NCBI RefSeq assembly: GCF_021441885.1
Contig: NZ_CP090438.1
Location: 1,922,001 to 1,986,000, forward strand
Direction: 5' to 3'
Source: Vibrio maritimus
GTDB taxonomy: Bacteria; Pseudomonadota; Gammaproteobacteria; Enterobacterales; Vibrionaceae
Length of the DNA stretch: 64,000 nucleotides
In this document: positions 7,517 through 14,905 of the stretch, one piece after another
How positions within the stretch are numbered: position 1 is the stretch's first letter
How the letters are laid out: the number at the start of each line of letters is the position of its first letter
Made by a program: the position numbers and the translations under genes
Notes under the pieces: model-generated
The model's database searches: none
The model's input: only the letters and a program-made list of their open reading frames with translations
What the model was told of the DNA's origin: nothing

Positions 7517-8506
7517 TTAAAACTTCGCCATATACGACTTATCAAGCGGCATTCTGAAATCCTTACCCATCATGTCGTAAACGTTGAATTGAACCGTATT
7601 CCAGTTTTCATCGAAGTTGTACTCGAATACCGTGTCACCTGTTTCAAGGCTCTGCGTGATGGTGTATTCCGTTGCATACCCTGACATACCGTGACCAAAA
7701 TCTTTGTATGGCGCATCAACTGGGACTCTGAACGGAACCGTTGACAACTTCATCATGCCATTAGTGACGCTTGTAGGTTGCTCTAGGTGACTCATAAAGT
7801 AGTTTGCATGCAAAAAACGACTGTGAGAATTACCGTTGCCGATAGAACCATAGTCGGTATCACGCGTTGCGTCTTTAAAGCGCGGTTCCACTTCTTTAAG
7901 TTGCTCAAGTTGAATCTTCATCGACGGATCATTGGTCATAACCATAGCGTCTTTACCTCGGTAGGTATTGATACCGTCTTCATCCATTTCGATGACAAGT
8001 CGGTCGCCACTCTTATCGGTTACCGACCAATGCAGTTTCATTTCAACCGGCATACCTTCCATATCAATGGATGCGAACTCAATGCTTGGTAGAGCTTTCA
8101 CGACTTCTTCAACTGACGCATAGCTCGCCAATAGATACTCTGCCACCGTAAACTGAGTCACCTCAGAGCCTTTCGTTGCTTTCTTCATAGTCATGTCAGG
8201 GTAGAAAAGCGCGTTTACCTGCAGACCTTCGCTATTGACGCCATCCGCGACAAGTTCGCCGTAAGCAAGCACGGCAACCATGTCATACTTGACCGTATAT
8301 TTGTTACCCAAGCCGTTGCCTTGGATGGCGCGGACATCACCTTTATTGATATTACCCAAGACTGGTTTGGTCGATTCCATCCAATCCATTGTTCTTGAAG
8401 TAAAGGTGCCAAGATCAGTATTCCAAGCTACTGATGTACATGCGTCAGCCATGCCCGAAGCCATAGTGCCAGCGAGAAGTGCGATAGTTATTGCTTTTAA
8501 TTTCAT
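7517..8506 (-). CDS. Choloylglycine hydrolase / penicillin V acylase family amidase
   Basis: A 329-residue Ntn hydrolase of the linear-amide C-N hydrolase family. A signal peptide of 22 residues ends ADA, exposing Cys23 as the N-terminal nucleophile (CTSVAWNTD). The conserved Arg and Asp follow in SRTMDW (R38, D41). A conserved Asn-Asp appears later in VMTNDP. Family members cleave bile salts, penicillin V or N-acyl homoserine lactones. The signal peptide places this one in the periplasm. It has its own ribosome site (TTTGGAG) and lies 89 bases after the FUSC efflux gene. A 29-bp element upstream of it is repeated before the efflux operon, suggesting common control. Substrate not inferable. 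Confidence 0.85.
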   Translation of the reverse strand: MKLKAITIALLAGTMASGMADACTSVAWNTDLGTFTSRTMDWMESTKPVLGNINKGDVRAIQGNGLGNKYTVKYDMVAVLAYGELVADGVNSEGLQVNALFYPDMTMKKATKGSEVTQFTVAEYLLASYASVEEVVKALPSIEFASIDMEGMPVEMKLHWSVTDKSGDRLVIEMDEDGINTYRGKDAMVMTNDPSMKIQLEQLKEVEPRFKDATRDTDYGSIGNGNSHSRFLHANYFMSHLEQPTSVTNGMMKLSTVPFRVPVDAPYKDFGHGMSGYATEYTITQSLETGDTVFEYNFDENWNTVQFNVYDMMGKDFRMPLDKSYMAKF

Positions 8507-8567
8507 GTTAACTCCAAATCACGTTAAGGAACGATATGAAGTGTAAAATGGCAATCGAAAATCAGTA

Positions 8568-8596
8568 ACTCTGCAGGGGAGGATTGACTCCTCACC
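8568..8596 (-). promoter_or_regulatory. Shared 29-bp element, amidase copy
   Basis: A 29-bp sequence starting ACTCTGCAG and ending CCTCACC on the plus strand, matching 23 of 29 bases with 11090-11118. It contains GAGG-N7-CCTC in minus-strand reading and lies 62 bases before the amidase start codon, overlapping the last base of the FUSC gene. Confidence 0.45.
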
Positions 8597-9951
8597 TAAG
8601 CTTTAATCGAAAACACTTTTGAGTAAAACTCAATGAGTAACAATGACATAAATAGCATCACGATCATATTGAGCGGCCCTTGAATGTTGAACGAAGGAAC
8701 CAGTTCAACAGCACTAGCCGGTATGTTCACAAGAATGTTCCCAGCTAGAGCTTTGAGTGGGCTCATTTTAAGAATGTCGCACAAGCGCCAAAGCAACACA
8801 GCATTACAAAAATAGAGCGTCAAAATCTGCCATGCTTCCGTAAGCGAAGGCATGATAAAGGTGTATTGCAGCAACAAAAACGACGCCACAATCGTGTAAA
8901 ACAACATGATGTATTTCACCGCCTTGCCCGGAATCGTCAATATGTTCGCAGCCAAAACACCTGCCAATGTTGGAAACAGCACACCATTAGGCACTGGCAT
9001 GTAGATCCACAAAGCAAAAGCCGTGACAGTCACACAAGCTGCAATGTTGGCAAAAAATATCCGTTTCTCCTTAGGGAGAGACATTTTCGGCAACGCAGAC
9101 AAACTTCTTTTATTAATGTGATCCAGTGGAACATCGCCTTTACTTTCAAGAAAACCTCTGACTTTTTCGGTCAATTCATCAAGAACTTGCAGATCGAGTT
9201 CAGATACATTCGCCATCTCTCTTGAGCTCGCTTGCTCAACGATCTTGCTTGCGTTGTCGACAGCCGTACTTAGCTCCACCAGCCTCTCTCGATGACGAGA
9301 TAAAAAGTCACTATCTTCTACCGGAAGAGAAAGCAGTTCTCTCAATCCGTTCGAGGTCTTCTTCACACTTGCACTCAGCTTACTGATTTCTTCAAAGTCA
9401 GGTTTGTCAGTCTTAAGCAAGGTTGAAAGCAGTTTCAGGTCGCTCAATCCAACGTCAGCTTGTTTGATGTAAGCCTCATCCGTTGACGTTGGCCAAACTA
9501 ATCGATACACCAACGAAAAGACCACCACACCGAGCACCGTATCCTGCATTCTCAATATCGCAGTATTGATAACCGAGGCACTGTCCGCCGAGACGGAGCT
9601 AGAAATGATTAAGCAGACAGTAATCGCGATATTGAACATGTAGCCCAACGAGCGGTGCGACTGGTAATACACACAGACCCACAAAAAAGCGGTGAGTGAC
9701 GCGATAAACATCACACGATCTTGTGCAAACAACCCAATTATCAGAAACGCAACAGCAGTACCTATCACCGTGCCGTAGAGACGATTGCGGCTTTTTTGCG
9801 CCCAATAGCCATATATCTCTAAGGTTGCGAGTACAGTTACCGTAAGCATCGACCACGATGTTTTTGACCACCCTAGCGACATAGAACAAAACATCGCGAG
9901 AATTAACGCGAGCCCGTACTTAATGGCCGCTTTCATAGACGGATTTAACAT
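8596..9951 (-). CDS. FUSC-family inner membrane transporter
   Basis: A 451-residue membrane protein with two blocks of hydrophobic helices (about residues 10-165 and 300-445) separated by a soluble, charged, helical region. This is the duplicated FUSC (fusaric acid resistance/AaeB) layout. The N-terminal motif GWSKTSWSMLTVTVLA, then the YGYWAQKSRNRLYGTVIGT stretch, is typical. It is shorter than E. coli AaeB (about 655 residues). With the HlyD protein and the DUF1656 protein upstream it forms an AaeXAB-type exporter of aromatic or other organic acids. Start codons in this operon follow the preceding stops by about 8 bases. Confidence 0.8.
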   Translation of the reverse strand: MLNPSMKAAIKYGLALILAMFCSMSLGWSKTSWSMLTVTVLATLEIYGYWAQKSRNRLYGTVIGTAVAFLIIGLFAQDRVMFIASLTAFLWVCVYYQSHRSLGYMFNIAITVCLIISSSVSADSASVINTAILRMQDTVLGVVVFSLVYRLVWPTSTDEAYIKQADVGLSDLKLLSTLLKTDKPDFEEISKLSASVKKTSNGLRELLSLPVEDSDFLSRHRERLVELSTAVDNASKIVEQASSREMANVSELDLQVLDELTEKVRGFLESKGDVPLDHINKRSLSALPKMSLPKEKRIFFANIAACVTVTAFALWIYMPVPNGVLFPTLAGVLAANILTIPGKAVKYIMLFYTIVASFLLLQYTFIMPSLTEAWQILTLYFCNAVLLWRLCDILKMSPLKALAGNILVNIPASAVELVPSFNIQGPLNMIVMLFMSLLLIEFYSKVFSIKA

Positions 9952-9959
9952 AGCTCACC

Positions 9960-10823
9960 TCAATCAGACAAGATCTGCACAGAAGCTGTGGTTCCAACAC
10001 GCAGCTGAAGGTCATCCGGGACACGGTCAAGCTTCACTTTCACAGGTAAGCGCTGTGCTAGCCTTATCCATTGGAAGTTAGGGTTCACGTTTGGTAGAAG
10101 TGCATTTCCCGTGCTTCCATCCGCTTTTGAGATGCCTAAGCCGATGCTTTCTATTTTGCCTTCTAAGACCTGTTTGCTATCAGACAGCAAGGTCACACGT
10201 GCATTTTGGTCTAACTTCACGTCGCTCAAATCTGTTTCTTTGAAGAATCCTTCAATCCAGAAACTGTTCTCATCGATCAATGCGACGACAGGCGCGTTAG
10301 CAACCACTTGAGAACCTACTCGATAATTAAGGTTGGTAATGTATCCATCGACGGGGGCTTTGACCTCGGTGTATTCAAGTAACAGCGCTGCCTCTTGGGT
10401 GTTCGCTTTCGCGGCGGCCACATTGGCCTCTGCAGTCTCTACCGCACTTTCATAGTTGTTCAATGCCAATGTCGACACCGAACCTTGTACCTTATGCTCT
10501 AAGGCTTCCGCTCGATGCTGCTCATTTTGTGCTTTTCTAAGCAGTGCTTTTGCTTGTTGCTCAGCCGCTTTAGCACTTGCTAACCCCGCCTTGTACTGGC
10601 TGTCATCAACTTTAAACAAGACATCGCCCGCTTTGACCTCTTGGTTATCGGTCACATGGAAGGCAACAACCTGCCCAGTCACACGTGGTGTTACCTGAAC
10701 AATGTGTGCACGTACCTGCCCATCACGCGTCCATGGGTTTTGAACGTTATGTGTGTAGTACGCGTAAATGCCAGCTCCTGCTGCTATAGCAAGAATCGCG
10801 GTGGTAATGGTTTTGTGAAACAT
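9960..10823 (-). CDS. HlyD-family periplasmic adaptor (AaeA-like)
   Basis: A 287-residue membrane fusion protein. An N-terminal anchor (ITTAILAIAAGAGIYAYY) is followed by a lipoyl half-motif (VTPRVTGQVVAFHVTDNQEV). A helical hairpin rich in Ala/Glu spans about residues 80-145. The second lipoyl half (EYTEVKAPVDGYITNLNYR) and a beta-barrel domain complete it. It links the inner membrane FUSC pump to the periplasm or an outer membrane channel. It lies 8 bases after the DUF1656 gene and 8 bases before the FUSC gene. Confidence 0.85.
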   Translation of the reverse strand: MFHKTITTAILAIAAGAGIYAYYTHNVQNPWTRDGQVRAHIVQVTPRVTGQVVAFHVTDNQEVKAGDVLFKVDDSQYKAGLASAKAAEQQAKALLRKAQNEQHRAEALEHKVQGSVSTLALNNYESAVETAEANVAAAKANTQEAALLLEYTEVKAPVDGYITNLNYRVGSQVVANAPVVALIDENSFWIEGFFKETDLSDVKLDQNARVTLLSDSKQVLEGKIESIGLGISKADGSTGNALLPNVNPNFQWIRLAQRLPVKVKLDRVPDDLQLRVGTTASVQILSD

Positions 10824-10831
10824 AAGTCACC

Positions 10832-11035
10832 TCATACAAAAGGAATGAGCAGACCAATGATCAGACTCATTAAAATAAATAAACTGATATCTGCGATGGC
10901 TGGGTAAGCTAAATGTTTATAAACGTTAAACTTAGCGAACATCGCAGTGACAAAATGCGTAGCTATGTAGGAGAGCGAAATCACCAATAGAAAGGGTGGA
11001 ATGTAAATTTCGCCAATGGTTATTTCATGTGGCAT
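10832..11035 (-). CDS. DUF1656 small membrane protein (AaeX-like)
   Basis: A 67-residue protein with two transmembrane segments (about residues 13-32 and 47-65). The opening EITIGEIYIPPFL is typical of DUF1656 proteins, which precede HlyD and FUSC genes in AaeXAB-type operons. Its exact role in the exporter is not established. It is the first gene of the operon. The shared 29-bp element lies 55 bases upstream of its start. Confidence 0.8.
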   Translation of the reverse strand: MPHEITIGEIYIPPFLLVISLSYIATHFVTAMFAKFNVYKHLAYPAIADISLFILMSLIIGLLIPFV

Positions 11036-11089
11036 ATCGAATCCTCGTCAAGTGAGAATGCATTACACCTCACTAAAGAAAACACGCAC

Positions 11090-11118
11090 ACTCTGCAGCA
11101 GAGGACTCAAACCTCACC
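11090..11118 (-). promoter_or_regulatory. Shared 29-bp element, efflux operon copy
   Basis: The partner of 8568-8596 (23 of 29 bases identical, no gaps), 55 bases before the first gene of the efflux operon. It is itself flanked by an 8-bp inverted repeat, CTAAAGAA (11073-11080) and TTCTTTAG (11122-11129). Confidence 0.45.
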
Positions 11119-11222
11119 CTCTTCTTTAGGATTAAATTGCTCTTAGAAAGAATGGCTTAGAAACAAACACCACTATTTGATATGAGAATATGAAAGCGAC
11201 CGTTTTAAACATGGCGAACCGT

Positions 11223-11239
11223 ATGTTATAACATAACAT
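11223..11239 (+). promoter_or_regulatory. Zur-like zinc box
   Basis: ATGTTATAACATAACAT matches the gammaproteobacterial Zur consensus (TGTTATA-N-TATAACA) at all but one position. It is also a perfect 7-3-7 dyad. It lies 31 bases before the DUF1826 start codon, where bound repressor would block transcription. Confidence 0.65.
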
Positions 11240-11269
11240 TAACTTCACACCGTTCAGGAGTAGAATTCC

Positions 11270-11968
11270 ATGTTACGCGACTCAATTGCCCCACTCACCT
11301 CGCCGACTGGTAGCGAACTAACGCCCACTGACCAACAAATCGTTGAGCGATTAAGCAGATCCGGTGAACACCCAACCGTGTTAACAGATATCTATAAAGA
11401 ATCTGTCAACATCGCCATCTGGAAACGAGAACTCAGCGAAGATTTACAGCGCTCAACCAACGATTTTCTGGCCGCTAACCCGAGCTTTCAAAAATCACTC
11501 TCGGTATCTCCGAGTGAAGCATTTGCTGCATTGGAATACGCCACCGATGGTTCTGCCCCGAAGGCGCTGCTTCAAAATATTGCTGAACTGGTCGATATGT
11601 TTTGTTGTCTGTTTGAGCTTGATTACGCAGGGCTTCGACTTGCCATATTAGAAAGTGCCATGTGCCCCCGTTTCCATACGGATAAAGTACCTTGCCGCTT
11701 GGTGACAACGTACAGCGGTGTCGCCACTGATTGGCTAGAGCACGATGCTGTGGATCGCTCTAAACTTGGGCTCGGCAGTAATGGTCTTCCAGATTCAGAA
11801 TCGGGCTTGTATCAAAATAAGGCGGATGTACAACGTCTAACTTGTGGCGATGTTGCACTTCTCAAAGGCGAGAAATGGATCGGCAATGAAGGTGGTGGTC
11901 TGGTTCATCGTTCACCTAACGTTGCGGATGGAGAGAACAGGTTACTACTGACGTTGGACTTTGGTTAG
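11270..11968 (+). CDS. DUF1826 protein, probable zinc-limitation gene
   Basis: A 232-residue soluble protein of the DUF1826 family. The C-terminal half shows H-T-D (136-138), a second His at 213 (GLVHRSPN) and Arg224 before a final beta strand. That order, H-x-D...H...R, resembles the Fe(II)/2-oxoglutarate dioxygenase fold, although the activity of the family is not known to me. From memory, DUF1826 genes often sit in zinc-responsive loci with COG0523 proteins, and a Zur-like box lies just upstream here. The ATG follows CAGGAGTAGAATTCC, a strong ribosome site. No other zinc genes are in the window. Confidence 0.75.
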   Translation: MLRDSIAPLTSPTGSELTPTDQQIVERLSRSGEHPTVLTDIYKESVNIAIWKRELSEDLQRSTNDFLAANPSFQKSLSVSPSEAFAALEYATDGSAPKALLQNIAELVDMFCCLFELDYAGLRLAILESAMCPRFHTDKVPCRLVTTYSGVATDWLEHDAVDRSKLGLGSNGLPDSESGLYQNKADVQRLTCGDVALLKGEKWIGNEGGGLVHRSPNVADGENRLLLTLDFG

Positions 11969-11988
11969 GAGCAACAACGGTTGCTCCT
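11967..11988. terminator. Hairpin between convergent genes
   Basis: The perfect stem AGGAGCAAC/GTTGCTCCT with loop AACG begins inside the DUF1826 stop codon and ends 6 bases before the stop of the convergent GNAT gene. It lacks a strong T-run, so it may work only partly as a terminator. Confidence 0.45.
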
Positions 11989-11993
11989 CAGAC

Positions 11994-12479
11994 TTAGAGC
12001 GTTTTCTGCCAGTATCCAACATCTAGCCAGCGGTCAAACTTGAAGCCAATTTGTTTGAAGTGCCCTACTTGCTCCATGCCCATTTTATGGTGGAATCTGG
12101 TGCTTTGATCGTTAGGTAGTGTGATGACGCTCATGACGTTCTTGATACCATCGTCACGTAATCGGCTAAACAATTGCTCGTAGAGTCTACTGCCTACCCC
12201 TTTGATCGGGCACTCAGGTGAAAGATAAACAGAGGACTCCGCCGTAAACCGATAAGCACTTCTCGCGTTCCATTGTTTGGCATAACAGTAACCTATCACT
12301 TGTCCTTGGTGCTCATACACAAGCCAAGGCATCTGCGAGTCAATCAACGTCTCAATACGCTGGGCCATTTGCTGCGCGGACACAATTTCTTCTTCAAACG
12401 TGCACGTTGAATGGACTATGTAGTGGTTATAAATCGTTGCGATAGCGTCCGCATCCGCTGCGGTGACATTACGAATCAA
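11994..12479 (-). CDS. GNAT acetyltransferase, phosphinothricin-acetyltransferase-like
   Basis: A 161-residue GNAT-fold protein. The opening RNVTAADADAIATIYNHYI, then STCTFEEE, and the acetyl-CoA-binding region around VYLSPECPIKGVGSRLYEQL, resemble the phosphinothricin/methionine-sulfoximine acetyltransferase branch (PAT/MnaT). The usual Q/R-x-x-G-x-G/A appears as IKGVGSRL. Such enzymes N-acetylate small amines or amino-acid analogues in the cytoplasm. It is the last gene of a five-gene run. The exact acceptor is unknown. Confidence 0.8.
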   Translation of the reverse strand: MIRNVTAADADAIATIYNHYIVHSTCTFEEEIVSAQQMAQRIETLIDSQMPWLVYEHQGQVIGYCYAKQWNARSAYRFTAESSVYLSPECPIKGVGSRLYEQLFSRLRDDGIKNVMSVITLPNDQSTRFHHKMGMEQVGHFKQIGFKFDRWLDVGYWQKTL

Positions 12480-12497
12480 AGGGCACTCCTTGTGACA

Positions 12498-13013
12498 TTA
12501 ACCGCGGTGAAAGATGTGGTCATCATAGGTCTGACCGCCAATTTGATAGGCGTCTTTATCTACCTTAGTCAGCACAAAGCCGCATTTCTCTAGTACACGC
12601 TCTGAGCCTCTGTTTCCTTTTGTCACAATCGCGGAAAACTTGTTGAGATCGAGATCGCGCTCCGCCCATTTTATTAAGGCTTCTAGCGACTCCGTACCGA
12701 TTCCACGGCCATGAAATTCAGGCAGAAGCAAATAACCCACTTCTGCACAACCATCACAGACTTTAAAGCCGGTCACTCCAACGGCCTCACGAGTTTGCTT
12801 TAGTGAGATAACCAAACAGAGCCACTGTTCTGACCCTTTGCTCCATGTCGGTAGACGCTCATCAAATCGCGCTTGTATCTCTTCATCACTAGGTTTATCG
12901 AAACAAAGCTCAATAACCTTGGGCTCCGTCTGTAAGCACTTGAACAAGTCAAAATCAGCTTGGGTGATTTGCGCCATAGAAAGACGTTCAGTTTGGACAG
13001 CAATACTTTTCAT
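12498..13013 (-). CDS. GNAT acetyltransferase, RimJ/RimL-like
   Basis: A 171-residue GNAT protein of the type related to ribosomal-protein N-acetyltransferases. The beta4-beta5 region (VGYLLLPEFHGRGIGTESLEALIKW) holds the CoA-pyrophosphate loop G-R-G-I-G-T. The later NRGSERVLEKCGFV is the usual N-x-x-S-x-x-V...G-F signature. Its ATG directly follows the stop of the ASCH gene (TAAATG), so translation is coupled. Substrate not known. Confidence 0.8.
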   Translation of the reverse strand: MKSIAVQTERLSMAQITQADFDLFKCLQTEPKVIELCFDKPSDEEIQARFDERLPTWSKGSEQWLCLVISLKQTREAVGVTGFKVCDGCAEVGYLLLPEFHGRGIGTESLEALIKWAERDLDLNKFSAIVTKGNRGSERVLEKCGFVLTKVDKDAYQIGGQTYDDHIFHRG

Positions 13014-13481
13014 TTAGTTTGGATACACCTTTTTAAAACGCTCAAGCACTAATTCACTTTCGGGCGAAAACTCAACACCGATTTCGTTAGCGTACCAATC
13101 GAAAAACTTAATATGAGCCTCTTTCCACCAAGTGTAAGTCCGATCACCCTCGCCCTCTGCATAAGCGAACTCTTCGCTCACTTGATTGAACGGACACACT
13201 TCAACAGACGTCAATTGAATCACGCATACCGGATTTTGCTGCCAATCTAGGACAAGCGAATAACTGCCAACTTGAGGCAATGGTTCGTCTTCGACATCCC
13301 AACCCGCTTTTAATCCGCATGATGCAGTTTTGATTCCTTCGTTAATTAATCTAGCGCACTCGTTGGCGTTGTATTCATCGGCGCAGTAGTGCTCAGCAAT
13401 GACGTTGTCGATATCGACGCTTTCAGGGTTCGGCAGAGTATCGAGAAACTGTTGGAAAAACTCTCGTTGAATCGGTGTCAT
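13014..13481 (-). CDS. ASCH-domain protein
   Basis: A 155-residue protein with an ASCH (PUA-like beta-barrel) domain. The visible signature is the Ala-Ser-Cys/Gly segment ASCGLKAGWD, then GSYSLVLDW, VCVIQLTSVEV and a C-terminal TWWKEAHIKFF. ASCH proteins bind nucleic acid or modified nucleosides; some E. coli relatives are amidohydrolases of N4-acetylcytidine. It lies one base from its neighbour inside a run of four acetyltransferases, so an acetylated substrate or product is a fair but unproven guess. Confidence 0.75.
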   Translation of the reverse strand: MTPIQREFFQQFLDTLPNPESVDIDNVIAEHYCADEYNANECARLINEGIKTASCGLKAGWDVEDEPLPQVGSYSLVLDWQQNPVCVIQLTSVEVCPFNQVSEEFAYAEGEGDRTYTWWKEAHIKFFDWYANEIGVEFSPESELVLERFKKVYPN

Positions 13482-13482
13482 G

Positions 13483-13977
13483 CTATAACTCCTTGACCAT
13501 GACTATCACCTCACAGCCTTTATTATTAGTTTGATGAAGTTTTTTCCATCCGAGTTCTGCGTATAAACCGCCGGACAAATCTTCCGTTTGCAGATAGAGC
13601 TTCTCAACCCCAAGGGCTTTGGCTTTTTCGATCACGCTATTGACCATGACTTTCGCAACGCCTTGGCCTCGATAATCGGAGTCCACGTATACACCGCCAA
13701 GCCAATTCTCATAGTCAACGTAACTGGGTATTTCATGTTTACGAATATGCGCAGTCGCAATCAGTCGCTCGTCATCACAAATAACTAAATGCGCTGGAAT
13801 GGAGCCGTCTTGTAAAAAGGCCTCTAGCTTCTGGGTATAGCTTTCCAACGTGTTATTCGGATCTCGCATGCCCCAAGCATTAAAATACCAATCGATCACT
13901 GTCGGCTTGTGCTGAGGCACATCAGTCAACAATACGCTACGCCATTGTTTGTTATTGGGGCGGTTTAAACTAGGCAT
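13483..13977 (-). CDS. GNAT acetyltransferase
   Basis: A 164-residue GNAT-fold protein. The segment WLGGVYVDSDYRGQGVAKVMVNSV is the beta4/CoA loop (R-G-Q-G-V-A), and EKLYLQTEDLSGGLYAELGW is the typical beta5-to-beta6 end with Tyr as likely general acid. Its start overlaps the preceding GNAT stop by 8 bases. Acceptor unknown. Confidence 0.8.
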   Translation of the reverse strand: MPSLNRPNNKQWRSVLLTDVPQHKPTVIDWYFNAWGMRDPNNTLESYTQKLEAFLQDGSIPAHLVICDDERLIATAHIRKHEIPSYVDYENWLGGVYVDSDYRGQGVAKVMVNSVIEKAKALGVEKLYLQTEDLSGGLYAELGWKKLHQTNNKGCEVIVMVKEL

Positions 13978-14389
13978 AGGATTCGATTCCCTTTTTCTGC
14001 ATTAGGAACTCCGGCTTTTGAATCGATTGGAATCCAAATTGTTGGTAAAGAGAATGCGCATCGACCGTGCCAAGCATGGTTCTTCTCAAGCCCTGCAGAT
14101 CAGGATGCTGTTCAATGGTGCTTAGTATCAATTTAGCGATACCTAGCCCTTGCTTATCATCGACAACAAAGACATCACTCAGATAAGCAAACGTCGCACA
14201 ATCTGTAATAACGCGCGCAAACCCCACTTGGCTGCCATCGCTATCATAGGCGCCAAAACACAAAGAGTGTTCAATAGACTTTTCAACCACAGACAAAGGG
14301 ACACCTTTCGCCCAATAACTGTTGGAGAGATAGCGGTGTATGAGTGTGATATCGAGATGGTTTTTATCAGTAGATACCGAATACGGCAT
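13970..14389 (-). CDS. GNAT acetyltransferase, short form
   Basis: A 139-residue GNAT protein, close to the small domain type found near arginine/ornithine enzymes. CoA binding is around DVFVVDDKQGLGIAKLILST (Q-G-L-G-I-A). The C-terminal signature is DAHSLYQQFGFQSI. A strong ribosome site (AAGGAG) precedes the ATG at 14389. It begins the five-gene run and lies 87 bases downstream of nrfF on the same strand, with no clear terminator between them, so read-through from the nrf operon is possible. Confidence 0.8.
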   Translation of the reverse strand: MPYSVSTDKNHLDITLIHRYLSNSYWAKGVPLSVVEKSIEHSLCFGAYDSDGSQVGFARVITDCATFAYLSDVFVVDDKQGLGIAKLILSTIEQHPDLQGLRRTMLGTVDAHSLYQQFGFQSIQKPEFLMQKKGIESYA

Positions 14390-14476
14390 GGTGGCTTATC
14401 TCCTTCATCCTTGAACTTGTTATAGAGATAAACAATTTAAGCTTTAATATCAATGGCGTATTTGAATAGATGCAAG

Positions 14477-14905
14477 CTATTTGCGGGAATTTCGGCGCAT
14501 AGTAATAATCATGAAGCCAGCTAACATCATTGCAAAGGCAACGGGCATCCCCCACAAGAGGATATTTTTACCAGACATAGAGGGTTGATACAGTACATGT
14601 TCACCGTAACGGTCAACCATATACGCTTTAACTTGTTGATTGCTTTGTCCTGATTTCACCAACTCAAATACTCGCAATCGAATATCCTTTGCCACTGGAG
14701 AATTGGACTCGATAAGGTTTTGATTTTGGCACATCGGGCATCGAAGTGTTTTCGCCAAGTCAATTGCTTGCTTTTGCTGTTTGGGCGTATCGAACTCAAA
14801 CAGATCGACAGAGTGCGCTTGTGTGGCAAATACATCACTGGCGCTTAGTAAGACTGCAACAAACAATACGACAGTAGAAATAGCTATCCGGAGTTTATCC
14901 AACAT
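14477..14905 (-). CDS. nrfF: NrfF, heme lyase subunit (CcmH-like)
   Basis: A 142-residue periplasm-facing thioredoxin-like protein. A signal peptide (SASDVFA) is followed by the key motif LRCPMCQNQN, whose two Cys reduce or hold apocytochrome Cys pairs. A C-terminal membrane anchor spans about residues 113-135. With NrfE (and NrfG) it attaches the unusual CXXCK heme of NrfA; its general CcmH relatives do the CXXCH hemes. The start overlaps the nrfE stop by 11 bases. Confidence 0.85.
   Translation of the reverse strand: MLDKLRIAISTVVLFVAVLLSASDVFATQAHSVDLFEFDTPKQQKQAIDLAKTLRCPMCQNQNLIESNSPVAKDIRLRVFELVKSGQSNQQVKAYMVDRYGEHVLYQPSMSGKNILLWGMPVAFAMMLAGFMIITMRRNSRK

Noticed and set aside
11994..14389. 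Superintegron cassette array, suggested by the run of GNAT genes
   Set aside because: The genes overlap or abut, leaving no space for attC sites, and no integrase or attC-like core was seen.
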